A stretch of 64,000 nucleotides of DNA from Shewanella sp. OPT22 (GTDB lineage Bacteria; Pseudomonadota; Gammaproteobacteria; Enterobacterales; Shewanellaceae). A program made the position numbers and the translations under genes. A model generated the notes under the pieces. It had not been told where the DNA came from, ran no database searches, and worked only from the letters and a program-made list of their open reading frames with translations. The stretch's first letter is position 1, and the number at the start of each line of letters is the position of its first letter. Shown here piece after piece: positions 28,423 through 38,957 of this stretch. The stretch is from contig NZ_PGVH01000013.1 in assembly GCF_004168585.1 (NCBI RefSeq), positions 70,761-134,760 on the forward strand, given 5' to 3'.

Positions 28423-28459
28423 GATGATCTATCCGTATACTACTTATAAATATAAAACC

Positions 28460-28473
28460 GGCCCGATTGGGCC
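28460..28473 (-). other. Small GC-rich hairpin between sucB and sucC
   Basis: GGCCC (28460-28464) pairs with GGGCC (28469-28473). On the minus strand it is followed by GGTTTTATA, so it could be a weak terminator or processing point within the suc operon. Confidence 0.45.
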
Positions 28474-28501
28474 AGTCACTAGGGTAATGTCTCGCTATAA
28501 C

Positions 28502-29698
28502 TTATAGATCAAGTAATAGACGAGTTGGATCTTCTAAGAAGTCTTTAATCGCAACCAAGAAGCCAACTGACTCACGTCCATCAACAATACGATGGTCATA
28601 AGAAAGTGCGAGGTACATCATAGGCAAGATTTCAACTTGCCCATTAACTGCCATTGGACGATCTTTAATAGCATGCATGCCTAAGATCGCACTTTGTGGC
28701 AGATTAAGAATTGGCGTTGACATTAATGAACCGAAAACACCACCGTTAGTTACAGTGAAGTTACCGCCAGTCATATCAGCGACGGTAAGTTTACCATCTC
28801 TGCCTTTAATTGCTAACTCTCTCACATTTTTTTCAATATCTGCGAGGCTCATCTTATCTGTATCACGTAAAACTGGTGTTACAAGACCACGAGGAGTTGA
28901 TACCGCAATGCTTACATCAAAGTAGTTATGATAAACAATATCATCACCGTCAATTGAAGCATTTACTTCAGGAAAACGTTTAAGCGCTTCTGTTACCGCT
29001 TTAATGTAGAAAGACATGAAACCTAAACGAGTACCATGACGCTCTTCAAAGATATCTTTATACTGCTTACGGATATCCATGATCGGCTTCATGTTGATTT
29101 CGTTAAACGTCGTCAACATGGCCGTAGAGTTTTTCGCTTCAAGTAGACGGTTAGCAATAGTCTTACGTAAACGTGTCATAGGAACACGCTTCTCGCTACG
29201 ACCTTCAGCTACTGGCGCTACAGGTGCAGCTGCCGCTGCAGGAGCTGCTGAAGCTTTAGACTTAACAAAACCTTCAACGTCTTCTTTCGTTACACGACCA
29301 CCAACACCTGTACCTTTGATTTGCGAAGCATCAAGATTGTGCTCAGCAACTAGGCGACGAACTGATGGGCTTAATGCGTCATTTGACTCATCTGCAGCAG
29401 GCGCTGACTCAGCCGCTGGTGCTGAAGCCTCAGCTTTAGATACTTCTTGTCCAGCTACTGCACCTGGGTTTAGCTTTGCAATCACTTGCTCGCCTAAAAC
29501 AGTTTCGCCTTCTGGGAAAAGGATTTCTCCCATTTGACCGTCAGCCTCAGCAACAACTTCCAGTACAACTTTGTCCGTCTCAATATCAACCAAATTTTGG
29601 TCACGCTCTACAGCGTCACCAGGTTGAACATGCCAAGTTGCGATGGTTGCATCTGCGACTGATTCTGGCAGTACGGGTACCTTAATATCGATACTCAT
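28502..29698 (-). CDS. sucB: 2-oxoglutarate dehydrogenase E2, dihydrolipoyl succinyltransferase
   Basis: The 398-residue core of the 2-oxoglutarate dehydrogenase complex. A single lipoyl domain has its lysine in [12 protein letters not shown]. An Ala/Pro-rich linker follows, then the E1/E3-binding domain ([15 protein letters not shown]) and the catalytic domain with the active-site [12 protein letters not shown]. It is downstream of sucA by 18 bases. The E3 gene (lpd) is not in the window. Confidence 0.98.
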   Translation of the reverse strand: MSIDIKVPVLPESVADATIATWHVQPGDAVERDQNLVDIETDKVVLEVVAEADGQMGEILFPEGETVLGEQVIAKLNPGAVAGQEVSKAEASAPAAESAPAADESNDALSPSVRRLVAEHNLDASQIKGTGVGGRVTKEDVEGFVKSKASAAPAAAAAPVAPVAEGRSEKRVPMTRLRKTIANRLLEAKNSTAMLTTFNEINMKPIMDIRKQYKDIFEERHGTRLGFMSFYIKAVTEALKRFPEVNASIDGDDIVYHNYFDVSIAVSTPRGLVTPVLRDTDKMSLADIEKNVRELAIKGRDGKLTVADMTGGNFTVTNGGVFGSLMSTPILNLPQSAILGMHAIKDRPMAVNGQVEILPMMYLALSYDHRIVDGRESVGFLVAIKDFLEDPTRLLLDL

Positions 29699-29716
29699 AG
29701 AAAACTATCCTTTAAC

Positions 29717-32542
29717 CTATTTACTAATATTTAATGCATCATTAACTAATGCTTCTTGTTGATGCATATGTAAGCCAGCATAACCGCATGCAGGAGCAGC
29801 AGAAGCTTCACGACCTGCGTAGGTCAATTTAGCGCCTGTTGGAAGTGCGGCTGTAAAGTGATGTTGGCTGCAATACCAAGCCCCTTGGTTCTGAGGCTCT
29901 TCTTGGCACCAAACAAAATCTTTAACGTGCTGATAATCAGCTAATGCTTTGCCCATTTCCGCATGTGGGAATGGATAAAGTTGTTCAATACGAACGATAG
30001 CTACATTACCGATTTCATTTTTACGTCGCTTATCAAGCAAATCGTAATAAACCTTGCCACTACACATAACGACTCGGTCTACTTTGCTTGCATCTAATTC
30101 ATCCGTTTCACCAATCACATTTTGGAAGGTTCCGTGTGATAGTTCATCAAACGAAGAAACAGCTAGAGGATGACGAAGCAATGACTTAGGAGACATCACC
30201 ACTAATGGTCGACGCATCGGGCGAACCACTTGACGTCGAATCATGTGATAAACCTGAGCAGGAGTCGAAGGAACACATACTTGCATATTGTGGTTTGCAC
30301 ACAACTGCAAGAAACGCTCTAAACGTGCGCTTGAGTGTTCTGGGCCTTGACCTTCATAGCCATGTGGTAACAGCATAGTTAAGCCACATAAGCGACCCCA
30401 CTTTTGTTCACCTGACGATAAGAATTGATCGATTACTACTTGAGCACAGTTAGCGAAATCACCGAATTGTGCTTCCCAAATGGTTAAACCGCTCGGCTCT
30501 GCTGTTGCATAGCCATATTCGAATGCAAGCACTGAAGCTTCAGATAGTACTGAATCAGTGATATCAATCGGACCTTGCTTTTCAGATAAATTACGAAGAG
30601 GCATATAAGTCGTCGCATCTTTTTGGTTATGCAAAACAGCGTGACGATGGAAGAACGTGCCACGGCCAGAATCTTGGCCAGTAATACGGATGCGCTTGTT
30701 ATCAGCAAGAATCGTTGCGTACGCCAAGTTTTCAGCGAAGCCCCAATCCATTGGCTTTTCACCAACCGACATCGCAACACGATCTTTGTAGATTTTAGCA
30801 ACACGTGACTGAACTGTATGGTTTTCTGGAATTTCTGCTGTTTTTGCCGCTAATGCTTTAAGCGCATCTAAATCAACAGAGTCATCGAAGTCTTCATCCC
30901 ATTCACGGTTGAGGTACGGAGTCCAGTCAACATTATGTAAAGTCATTGGACGCCATTCTTTCACAACACAATCGCCCGCATCTAATGCGTCACGATAAGC
31001 GTTGACCATAGAAACAGTGTCTTCTGAAGCCAATGTACCTTCTGAAACTAGCTTTTCAGAATACAGCTTACGAGGCGTTGGATGCTTTTTAATTTTGGCG
31101 TACATCAATGGCTGTGTTGCACTTGGCTCATCAGCTTCATTGTGACCATGACGTCGGTAACAAACTAAATCGATAACAACATCACGTTTAAATTCATTGC
31201 GATAATCGACAGCAAGTTGCGATACAAACGCTACAGCTTCAGGATCATCTGCATTCACATGGAATATCGGCGCCTGAACCATCTTAGCAATGTCAGTACA
31301 ATACTCAGTTGAACGAACATCGTCTTGATTTGACGTTGTAAAACCAACTTGGTTATTAACAACAATACGAATGCTTCCGCCAACTTTAAAGCCACGAGTT
31401 TGAGACATATTGAATGTCTCTTGAACAATACCTTGACCTGTAATTGCTGAGTCACCATGAATAGTGATTGGCATTACTTGCGAACCGTCTTTACAACCGC
31501 GGCGATCTTGGCGTGCACGCACAGAACCAATAACCACAGGGTTAACGATTTCAAGATGTGAAGGGTTAAACGCAAGAGCTAAATGTACGTTACCAGCAGG
31601 CGTTTCGAAATCAGATGAAAAACCCTGATGATATTTAACGTCACCAGAGCCTTCAATATGGTCGTGTTTGCCAGCAAACTCATCAAATAATTCAGATGGT
31701 TGCTTACCAAGCACGTTAATCAATACGTTCAAACGACCACGGTGAGCCATACCGATCACAACTTCTTTGGTCGATACTTCTCCGGCACGGTAGATGATCT
31801 CACGTAGCATTGGAACTAGAGCATCGCCACCTTCTAACGAAAAGCGTTTAGCACCAGGGAATTTCGCACCAAGGTATTTTTCCATACCTTCGGCAGCATT
31901 TAGCCCTTCAAGAATTCGGGTCTTAACCGCTTTGTCGTAATTAGCTTTACTTAAAGTCGGCTCTAGTCGTTGCTGAATCCATCGCTTCTCATCAGTATCA
32001 GTGATGTGCATGTACTCAGCACCAATTGAACCACAATAGGTAGATTTTAGTGCATTGACCAGTGATGACAGCTGCATAGTGTCACCACCATGAGCAAACG
32101 AACCAGTATTGAAATCACGAGACATATCTTCAGCAGTCAAACCATGAAATGCAGGGTCTAACTCTTTAACCGCATTTCGAACCCAAAGCCCTAATGGGTC
32201 TAAATTTGAGTTCTGATGGCCACGGAAACGATATGCGTTAATTAATTGAAGAACTTTAACTTGTTTCGCATCAAGTTCAGGGTCAGAGGCTTGTGCGGAA
32301 GCTCCTCCGCGGTTCGACAATGCTAAACTTCGGAAATAATCACGCACTTTAGAGTGTGCAACTTCCTGACCGCTTGCATCGGTACCGTTTACTGAAGGAA
32401 GGTTATCGAAAACAGCTTTCCAATCATCGGAAACTGACTGAGGATCTTCTTGATAGGCTTCGTACATCTCTTCGATATAGGTTGCGTTTGCGCCATATAA
32501 ATGAGATGAATCCAGCCAGGCTTGCATGAGGCCTTGGTGCAT
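29717..32542 (-). CDS. sucA: 2-oxoglutarate dehydrogenase E1
   Basis: The thiamine diphosphate-dependent decarboxylase of the 2-oxoglutarate dehydrogenase complex. From the ATG at 32542 (MHQGLMQAWLDSSHLYG), six bases after AAAGGA, it has 941 residues; in-frame starts a few codons earlier lack a spaced ribosome site. Typical segments are the N-terminal E2-binding WLDSSHLYGANATYIEEMY, GMAHRGRLNVL, the TPP motif region HGDSAITGQGI, and HNEADEPS. A terminator-like hairpin lies between it and sdhB, so it probably has its own promoter. Confidence 0.98.
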   Translation of the reverse strand: MHQGLMQAWLDSSHLYGANATYIEEMYEAYQEDPQSVSDDWKAVFDNLPSVNGTDASGQEVAHSKVRDYFRSLALSNRGGASAQASDPELDAKQVKVLQLINAYRFRGHQNSNLDPLGLWVRNAVKELDPAFHGLTAEDMSRDFNTGSFAHGGDTMQLSSLVNALKSTYCGSIGAEYMHITDTDEKRWIQQRLEPTLSKANYDKAVKTRILEGLNAAEGMEKYLGAKFPGAKRFSLEGGDALVPMLREIIYRAGEVSTKEVVIGMAHRGRLNVLINVLGKQPSELFDEFAGKHDHIEGSGDVKYHQGFSSDFETPAGNVHLALAFNPSHLEIVNPVVIGSVRARQDRRGCKDGSQVMPITIHGDSAITGQGIVQETFNMSQTRGFKVGGSIRIVVNNQVGFTTSNQDDVRSTEYCTDIAKMVQAPIFHVNADDPEAVAFVSQLAVDYRNEFKRDVVIDLVCYRRHGHNEADEPSATQPLMYAKIKKHPTPRKLYSEKLVSEGTLASEDTVSMVNAYRDALDAGDCVVKEWRPMTLHNVDWTPYLNREWDEDFDDSVDLDALKALAAKTAEIPENHTVQSRVAKIYKDRVAMSVGEKPMDWGFAENLAYATILADNKRIRITGQDSGRGTFFHRHAVLHNQKDATTYMPLRNLSEKQGPIDITDSVLSEASVLAFEYGYATAEPSGLTIWEAQFGDFANCAQVVIDQFLSSGEQKWGRLCGLTMLLPHGYEGQGPEHSSARLERFLQLCANHNMQVCVPSTPAQVYHMIRRQVVRPMRRPLVVMSPKSLLRHPLAVSSFDELSHGTFQNVIGETDELDASKVDRVVMCSGKVYYDLLDKRRKNEIGNVAIVRIEQLYPFPHAEMGKALADYQHVKDFVWCQEEPQNQGAWYCSQHHFTAALPTGAKLTYAGREASAAPACGYAGLHMHQQEALVNDALNISK

Positions 32543-32644
32543 TTCCATTCCTTTCAAACTTTTTATACTTACATAGCATAGTTAAAAACAAAAACAGGCT
32601 TTGAACTTAACACGCTTTTTTCTAGAGAACATTCTCTTACACGC

Positions 32645-32676
32645 AAAAAGAGTCACTCCCGACTAAGAAGTGACTC
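32645..32676 (-). terminator. Terminator between sdhB and sucA
   Basis: GAGTCACT (32650-32657) pairs with AGTGACTC (32669-32676). On the minus strand the stem is followed by TTTTT. It lies about 60 bases behind the sdhB stop and would end or weaken the sdhCDAB transcript before sucA. Confidence 0.75.
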
Positions 32677-32736
32677 CATATATTAGACCTGTTTTATCAT
32701 TAATTCTTTCATCAATAATAATGGCGGTTTATCCAT

Positions 32737-33444
32737 TTAAACTGCTCGCTTCAACAGCATTGACTTAATATGGCCAATGGCTTTTGTTGGGTTCAGACCT
32801 TTCGGGCAAACATCAACACAGTTCATGATACCGTGACAACGGAAAACGCTGTATGCATCATCTAGATCTGATAAGCGTTCTTCAGTTGCAGTATCACGGC
32901 TATCAATCAAGAATCGATAAGCATGTAATAAACCACTTGGGCCTACGAATTTATCAGGGTTCCACCAGAATGATGGGCACGCTGTAGAGCAACATGCACA
33001 CATAATACATTCATATAAACCATCTAAATGCTCACGGTCTTCGATTGACTGAAGATGCTCACGCGCAGGCTGCTTCTCATCATTGATTAAGAATGGCTTA
33101 ATCTTTTCATACTGTTTGTAGAATTGAGTCAAATCTACAATCAAGTCACGAACAACAGGCATGCCAGGTAATGGACGTATTTCAATCTTTTTACCTTTGA
33201 AGGTAGAAAGCGGAGTGATACACGCTAATCCGTTTTTACCATTCATGTTCACACCATCTGAACCACAAACACCCTCGCGGCATGAACGACGGAATGCTAA
33301 TGTCGAATCCTGCTCTTTTAGAAGTATTAACGCATCCAACACCATCATGTCAGTGCCTTCTTTCACTTCTAACGAGTAATCCTTCATGTAAGGCTTTGTG
33401 TCTACATCAGGATTGTATCGATAAACTGAAAATTCCAACTTCAT
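32737..33444 (-). CDS. sdhB: Succinate dehydrogenase iron-sulfur subunit
   Basis: The 235-residue electron-transfer subunit of complex II. Its three iron-sulfur binding segments are visible: CREGVCGSDG for the [2Fe-2S] centre, CIMCACCSTACP and CHGIMNCVDVCPKG for the [4Fe-4S] and [3Fe-4S] centres. It is the last gene of sdhCDAB, 11 bases after sdhA. Confidence 0.98.
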   Translation of the reverse strand: MKLEFSVYRYNPDVDTKPYMKDYSLEVKEGTDMMVLDALILLKEQDSTLAFRRSCREGVCGSDGVNMNGKNGLACITPLSTFKGKKIEIRPLPGMPVVRDLIVDLTQFYKQYEKIKPFLINDEKQPAREHLQSIEDREHLDGLYECIMCACCSTACPSFWWNPDKFVGPSGLLHAYRFLIDSRDTATEERLSDLDDAYSVFRCHGIMNCVDVCPKGLNPTKAIGHIKSMLLKRAV

Positions 33445-33455
33445 CTCAATACTCC

Positions 33456-35222
33456 CTAGTATGTTCGTTTGATAGGTGGAAACGCTTCACGATGAACAGG
33501 AGCCATATTGACATCACGTTTATTCATCGATTCAGTTTCTGGGTTAAAGATACTGTGGCATAACCAATTTTCATCATCACGTTCAAGATAATCTTCACGG
33601 CTGTGTGCACCACGACTTTCTGTACGGAAATTAGCCGCATAAGCCGTTGCAATTGCAGTTGCCATTAAGTTATCTAACTCTAAGCACTCGATACGTTGAG
33701 TGTTAAACTCTTGAGAGTTATCAGATAATTTGGCATTTTCAAGACGTTTGCGAATCGCTTGAAGCTGCTCAAGACCTTCTGCCATTGCTTCACCCGTACG
33801 GAATACAGAGAAGTTAAGCTGCATACATTGTTGAAGATCTTTCTTGATTTGTACTGGATCTTCACCGTCTTTGTTATTTTCCCAACGATTCAGGCGGGCT
33901 AAACTAGCATCAATATCAGCTTGAGATGCAGCTTTAGGATCTGCCGTTTCATCTAACGCTTTACCTAAATGATGCCCAGCAGCACGACCAAATACAACTA
34001 AATCAAGTAGTGAGTTACCGCCAAGACGGTTAGCACCATGTACTGATACACAGGCAATTTCACCAACAGCAAACAATCCAGGAATATCTTGCTCTGTGCC
34101 ATCTTCATTCTGATGAATAACTTGTCCAGAAACTTTAGTTGGTAAACCACCCATCATATAGTGACAAGTTGGAATTACTGGAATTGGACCGTCTGCTGGA
34201 TCAATATGCGCGAACGTACGCGAAAGTTCACAAACGCCAGGAAGACGAGCTTCTAACGTTTCTTTACCTAAATGATCAAGTTTTAAGTAAAGATGTGGAC
34301 CAGTAGGGCTGTCTACACCACGACCTTCACGAATCTCAGTCATCATAGAGCGTGCAACAACATCACGAGATGCTAAATCTTTTGCATTCGGCGCATAACG
34401 TTCCATGAAACGTTCGCCATCTTTATTTAAAAGATAACCACCTTCACCACGACAACCTTCAGTTACTAGTACACCAGCACCAGCAATACCTGTCGGGTGG
34501 AACTGCCACATTTCCATGTCTTGCATTTGAATGCCTGCACGGATTGCCATACCAACACCATCACCAGTATTAATGTGAGCATTGGTAGTTGATGCGAAGA
34601 TACGACCTGCACCACCAGTGGCTAATACGGTTGCTTTAGCTTTGAAGTAAACGATTTCGCCCGTTTCAATGTCTAAAGCTGTACAACCAACAATCGCACC
34701 ATCTTCATTTTTAACAAGATCTAATGCATACCACTCAGAAAAGACTTCAGTCTTATTCTTTACGTTTTGTTGGTATAAGCAATGAAGCAATGCATGACCT
34801 GTACGGTCAGCCGCAGCTGCAGTACGAGCCGCTTGTTCACCACCAAAATTCTTAGACTGACCACCAAAAGGTCTTTGGTAGATAGTGCCGTTCTCGAAAC
34901 GAGAAAATGGCAACCCCATATGTTCAAGTTCTATTACTGCTTCTGGACCAGTTTGGCACATGTATTCAATAGCATCTTGGTCACCGATAAAATCAGAACC
35001 TTTGACGGTATCGTACATGTGTTGTTCCCAATGATCTTCATGGGCATTTCCCAACGCAACGGTGATGCCACCTTGCGCTGAAACGGTATGAGAACGAGTT
35101 GGGAAAACTTTTGATAAAAGCGCACAGCTTTTACCTTCTTTTGAAATCTGTAAGGCGGCGCGCATACCAGCACCACCTGCGCCGATTACTACGGCATCAA
35201 ATTCGCGAACTGGAATACTCAC
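33456..35222 (-). CDS. sdhA: Succinate dehydrogenase flavoprotein subunit
   Basis: The 588-residue catalytic subunit of complex II. It has the FAD-binding [14 protein letters not shown] motif, the histidine for covalent FAD attachment in [10 protein letters not shown] (about 45), and the active-site segments [15 protein letters not shown] and [18 protein letters not shown]. Its ATG directly abuts the sdhD stop codon. Confidence 0.98.
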   Translation of the reverse strand: MSIPVREFDAVVIGAGGAGMRAALQISKEGKSCALLSKVFPTRSHTVSAQGGITVALGNAHEDHWEQHMYDTVKGSDFIGDQDAIEYMCQTGPEAVIELEHMGLPFSRFENGTIYQRPFGGQSKNFGGEQAARTAAAADRTGHALLHCLYQQNVKNKTEVFSEWYALDLVKNEDGAIVGCTALDIETGEIVYFKAKATVLATGGAGRIFASTTNAHINTGDGVGMAIRAGIQMQDMEMWQFHPTGIAGAGVLVTEGCRGEGGYLLNKDGERFMERYAPNAKDLASRDVVARSMMTEIREGRGVDSPTGPHLYLKLDHLGKETLEARLPGVCELSRTFAHIDPADGPIPVIPTCHYMMGGLPTKVSGQVIHQNEDGTEQDIPGLFAVGEIACVSVHGANRLGGNSLLDLVVFGRAAGHHLGKALDETADPKAASQADIDASLARLNRWENNKDGEDPVQIKKDLQQCMQLNFSVFRTGEAMAEGLEQLQAIRKRLENAKLSDNSQEFNTQRIECLELDNLMATAIATAYAANFRTESRGAHSREDYLERDDENWLCHSIFNPETESMNKRDVNMAPVHREAFPPIKRTY

Positions 35223-35570
35223 TTAAACACCCCACACTGTAAATAAGCCTACCGCTAAATATGCAAAAGCGGTTATGACGAACACAAACTGCAATACACC
35301 GCGCAGTGTTGTGCATTTAATATAGTCGGTTAACACTTGCCAAATACCAATCCATGCGTGAATTAGTAATGCAATTAAAGCAATCATAGTGAATACTTTC
35401 ATCGCTAACGAGCCAAATAACTCAGACCATACGTCATAAGTTAATGGACCATTACAAGCAATAAACCCAACTAAAAACAGCGTGTAAAGTGCAAGAATAA
35501 TTGCACTTGCACGAATCATTATGAAGTCATGTACGCCACTGCGTCCAAAACTTGCTGCATTGGTTACCAT
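35223..35570 (-). CDS. sdhD: Succinate dehydrogenase membrane anchor subunit
   Basis: The small anchor of complex II, 115 residues with three membrane helices. It begins MVTNAASFGRSGVHDFI, which aligns with E. coli MVSNASALGRNGVHDFI, so the ATG at 35570 is preferred over a TTG six bases earlier. The heme/quinone region HAWIGIWQVLTDYIK is conserved. It overlaps the end of sdhC by seven bases. Confidence 0.96.
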   Translation of the reverse strand: MVTNAASFGRSGVHDFIMIRASAIILALYTLFLVGFIACNGPLTYDVWSELFGSLAMKVFTMIALIALLIHAWIGIWQVLTDYIKCTTLRGVLQFVFVITAFAYLAVGLFTVWGV

Positions 35571-35959
35571 ACCCAAATCCCCACTAATACAGAAACAGCT
35601 ATTGCTAAAGCAAAACTAACTTTTGCTGAAGTAATACCCGATTGCAATTCTTCCCAACGGCCTGTATCCATAATCAAATGGCGAATACCAACAATAAGGT
35701 GATAACCCAAGGCAGTTAAGATGCCCCAATTGATAAACTTAACAATTGGGTTGTTGAATAATGCTTGCAGTTCGGCAAAACTCTCGGCCGAAGCCAAAGA
35801 AGAATTTAACATCCAAAGTAGGATGCCGACTGCAAATAGCATAATTACACCGGAAACACGGTGAAGAATTGACGCAATCGCTGTAGCAGGAAAGCGGATT
35901 GTTTGTAAATCTAAATGGACAGGTCTTTGCTTTTTCACGTTCTGCTCACTCAGCTCCAT
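35564..35959 (-). CDS. sdhC: Succinate dehydrogenase cytochrome b556 subunit
   Basis: The heme-binding anchor of complex II, 131 residues with three membrane helices. The N-terminal NVKKQRPVHLDLQTIRFP and the SILHRVSG segment are nearly identical to E. coli SdhC, and the heme-ligand histidine lies in the HLIVGIRHLIMD region. It is the first gene of sdhCDAB, divergent from gltA. The ribosome site before the ATG is poor. Confidence 0.96.
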   Translation of the reverse strand: MELSEQNVKKQRPVHLDLQTIRFPATAIASILHRVSGVIMLFAVGILLWMLNSSLASAESFAELQALFNNPIVKFINWGILTALGYHLIVGIRHLIMDTGRWEELQSGITSAKVSFALAIAVSVLVGIWVW

Positions 35960-36366
35960 TGAGCATTTTATTATGTTAACGACTTTTTGCTAAAACACCT
36001 TAAAGTTATAGACTACTTAAAATGCTCTGGCAAAAAAGTCATTCAAATATGCTCTATCTGAAGCCATTAATTACAGGGGTTGAAATCACTCACGATATAT
36101 ACAACTTAGGCTCATGAGAGCTGCCGCAAAGTATACTCGTCGAAAAAGTCAAATACAAACATCACATAACGCAAATTTAGTTTTTTTGTATATTTTGATA
36201 TCAATCAAACCAATTTTATGTGGCAGTACTATATTTCTTAATACATTTATAATTATTTATTCACATTAAAACGGTTATTTAAATTGGAAGTTAAACTAAA
36301 ATAGCGGTAAAGTATGGCACTTTCTCATGCCACTCTCACACAAGAATGAAGTAAGGAGAACTGGGT
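35960..36366. other. Divergent promoter region between sdhC and gltA
   Basis: This 407-base gene-free region must hold promoters for sdhCDAB (minus) and gltA (plus). It contains the FNR-type box at 36195-36208. On the minus strand a plausible pair is TTTGTA, 18 bases, TATACT near 36130-36160. The gltA ribosome site is AAGGAGA, seven bases before the ATG. I see no small gene. Confidence 0.6.
36195..36208. promoter_or_regulatory. FNR/ANR-type box
   Basis: TTGATATCAATCAA is a perfect match to the FNR consensus TTGAT-N4-ATCAA. It lies midway in the sdhC/gltA divergent region, about 160 bases before the gltA ATG and 235 before sdhC. Oxygen-dependent control of both TCA transcripts is inferred from this match and from the known FNR control of sdh in enterobacteria. 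Confidence 0.75.
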
Positions 36367-37653
36367 ATGGCTGATCTAAAAGCCACTTTAAACTTACCAG
36401 GAAAAGACTCGTTCGAGCTGCCTATAAAACAAGGCACCGAAGGCTTTGACGTATTGGATATTAGTAAATTAGGTACACAAGGTTATTTTACTTTTGATCC
36501 TGGTTTTCTAGCAACTGCGTCCTGCGAATCAGCAATTACCTATATTGATGGTGCACAAGGTATCCTTCTACATAGAGGTTACCCGATTGACCAATTAGCA
36601 ACACAATCTAGCTATTTAGATGTATGTTATTTATTGCTAAATGGTGATTTACCTAACAAAGAACAGCATAGCAACTTCGTACAGACTGTGACACAACACA
36701 CCATGGTTAACGAACAGCTTTCAACTTTCTTTAAAGGTTTCCGCCGAGATGCTCACCCTATGGCAATGCTATGTGGTGTAACAGGTGCACTTGCTGCGTT
36801 TTATCAGGACTCATTAGATGTAAACGATGAAAGACACCGTGAAATTGCGGCGTACCGTTTAGTATCTAAAATGCCAACACTTGCAGCTATGTGTTACAAG
36901 TATTCCGTTGGTCAACCATTCGTTTATCCACGAAATGATCTGAGCTACGCAGGCAATTTCTTGCATATGATGTTTTCTGTACCATGTGAAGAATACCATG
37001 TGAATCCTGTAGTTGAACGTGCTATGGATCGCATTTTCATCCTTCATGCTGATCATGAACAAAATGCTTCTACTTCAACAGTGCGTTTAGCGGGTTCATC
37101 TGGTGCTAATCCATTTGCATGTATTGCAGCTGGTATTGCATCTTTATGGGGTCCAGCTCACGGCGGTGCTAACGAAGCTTGCCTAAACATGCTTGAAGAA
37201 ATCGGTAGCGTTGATCGTATTCCTGAGTTCATTGCGAAAGCGAAAGACAAGAGTGATCCATTCCGCCTAATGGGCTTTGGTCATCGTGTTTATAAGAACT
37301 TTGACCCTCGTGCTAAGGTTATGCGTGAAACTTGTCATGAAGTTCTTAAAGAGCTTAACATTCAAGATCCTTTACTAGACGTAGCAATGGAACTTGAGCG
37401 TATCGCCCTGGAAGATGAATACTTTGTGTCTAAGAAATTATACCCGAACGTAGATTTCTACTCAGGTATCATCATGAAAGCAATCGGAATTCCAACAAGC
37501 ATGTTCACTGTAATGTTTGCACTAGCTCGTACAGTAGGTTGGATCTCTCATTGGAAAGAAATGCTTGATACTCCAGGACACAAGATTGGTCGCCCACGTC
37601 AGTTATATACTGGTTCAGCGCACCGTGATTTTGTTAAGCTGGAAAAAAGATAG
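36367..37653 (+). CDS. gltA: Citrate synthase (type II, hexameric form)
   Basis: Condenses oxaloacetate with acetyl-CoA, the entry step of the TCA cycle. The protein has 428 residues. The catalytic residues are in GPAHGGANE (His), [14 protein letters not shown] (His) and YPNVDFYSG (Asp). The length and N-terminal domain fit the NADH-sensitive gammaproteobacterial type. It is divergent from sdhCDAB and has a strong terminator behind it. Confidence 0.98.
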   Translation: MADLKATLNLPGKDSFELPIKQGTEGFDVLDISKLGTQGYFTFDPGFLATASCESAITYIDGAQGILLHRGYPIDQLATQSSYLDVCYLLLNGDLPNKEQHSNFVQTVTQHTMVNEQLSTFFKGFRRDAHPMAMLCGVTGALAAFYQDSLDVNDERHREIAAYRLVSKMPTLAAMCYKYSVGQPFVYPRNDLSYAGNFLHMMFSVPCEEYHVNPVVERAMDRIFILHADHEQNASTSTVRLAGSSGANPFACIAAGIASLWGPAHGGANEACLNMLEEIGSVDRIPEFIAKAKDKSDPFRLMGFGHRVYKNFDPRAKVMRETCHEVLKELNIQDPLLDVAMELERIALEDEYFVSKKLYPNVDFYSGIIMKAIGIPTSMFTVMFALARTVGWISHWKEMLDTPGHKIGRPRQLYTGSAHRDFVKLEKR

Positions 37654-37666
37654 CTTCTTGTTTCAT

Positions 37667-37695
37667 AAAAAAGGCCTCAGTTGAGGCCTTTTTTA
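37667..37695. terminator. Bidirectional rho-independent terminator
   Basis: AAGGCCTCA (37671-37679) pairs with TGAGGCCTT (37682-37690), with A and T runs on both sides. It ends gltA on the plus strand and the ABC exporter operon on the minus strand. Confidence 0.95.
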
Positions 37696-37709
37696 TTGCT
37701 TGGGAAAAG

Positions 37710-38957
37710 TTAATCCCTCTGAAGGGCTACAATCGGATCTAATTCTGCCGCTCTCTTTGCTGGGTAATAACCGAACCCTACACCGATCAGCATACACATC
37801 CCGAATGAAATCACGATTGAGAAAAGCGACCAAGCCACAGGCCAATCAGCAACACTTGAAATTACAATTGCAATTAAGAATCCGAGAATCATTCCAATAA
37901 TTCCACCCGTCGCTGAAATCACAGAACTTTCAATCAAAAACTGCGTTGCGATGTCTGACTTTTTAGCTCCTAAAGCTCTGAGTAAACCAATTTCAACGGT
38001 TCGTTCCAAAATAGTCGCAAGCATGATATTCATAATGCCAATACCACCCACTAACAATGAAATGCCAGCAACACACGCCATAACGATATTGAAGATTTGT
38101 TGTGTTCTTTGATGCTGGGCCAGTAATGCAGCAGGAACAACAATATCAAAATCTTGCTCACCGTTATGTCTTCTATCGAGCAAATGTTTTAATGCTTGTG
38201 CCGCTTGGTTAGGATTAACACCATTAATTAACTCGAATTTTACTGAATCTAACTTATCTTCAAGTTTATCAAATTGCATTTTTTTCAATGCTGTCCCTAG
38301 AGGTATAAAAATAGTATTGCGCTCCCCTCCCATCTTCACACCTTGAATCTTTGACTTAACTTCATGCTTGTCAGAGAGAATACCAATCACTGTAAACCAT
38401 TGGTGGTTAATTTTAATGGGTTGATCTAGTGCGTTACCACTTGGAAACAAACTCCTTGCTGTTTCAGGCCCTAAGATAGCAACTTGCTTGTACTCTTTGT
38501 TGTCATCCGACGTAAACCCCTTTCCTCTGGTTAACGATAACGAACTCAATTCAAAAAAGTTTTCAGTTACAGCAGAAACCGTTGCATCACTCTGTCCTGA
38601 AAAGCTGAACAAACCAAACACTTTTACTTTTTTTTCAGCTGTCCAATTACCAATAAAAGGTAGTGTCTCTTTTGCACTATGAACATCAGACAAAGTTAAA
38701 CCTAAACTGTGTTCTCGTACCGTTTCTAGAGTTTCGTTATCGAACTCTCTAGCATTAACGACAATGTTATTCACACCCATTGATTCAATCATTTTCAGAG
38801 CTTCTTTCTCAGCTCCCTCACCCACACTTAACATGGCAATGACAGCACCAACGCCAAAAACCATGCCGAGTAACGTTAAAAATGTTCTCAATTTGTGGTG
38901 TTGCATTTCAACTAATGCGTGCTGTACGCCTTTAATATAATTGTTCCAATCAATCAT
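37710..38957 (-). CDS. MacB/FtsX-type ABC transporter permease
   Basis: The 415-residue permease lacks an ATPase domain. It has an N-terminal membrane helix (LRTFLTLLGMVFGVGAVIAML), a periplasmic MacB-type domain, and three C-terminal helices with the ATILERTVEIGLLRALGAKK segment typical of MacB-like exporters. It is the last gene of a five-gene operon and overlaps the upstream adaptor gene by four bases. Such permeases move substrates from the periplasm outward together with an adaptor and an outer-membrane channel. The substrate here is unknown. Confidence 0.9.
   Translation of the reverse strand: MIDWNNYIKGVQHALVEMQHHKLRTFLTLLGMVFGVGAVIAMLSVGEGAEKEALKMIESMGVNNIVVNAREFDNETLETVREHSLGLTLSDVHSAKETLPFIGNWTAEKKVKVFGLFSFSGQSDATVSAVTENFFELSSLSLTRGKGFTSDDNKEYKQVAILGPETARSLFPSGNALDQPIKINHQWFTVIGILSDKHEVKSKIQGVKMGGERNTIFIPLGTALKKMQFDKLEDKLDSVKFELINGVNPNQAAQALKHLLDRRHNGEQDFDIVVPAALLAQHQRTQQIFNIVMACVAGISLLVGGIGIMNIMLATILERTVEIGLLRALGAKKSDIATQFLIESSVISATGGIIGMILGFLIAIVISSVADWPVAWSLFSIVISFGMCMLIGVGFGYYPAKRAAELDPIVALQRD

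Noticed and set aside
29079..29537. Long plus-strand frame opposite sucB
   Set aside because: It is antisense to the Ala/Pro-rich linker of sucB; the product is an Ala/Ser-rich artefact.
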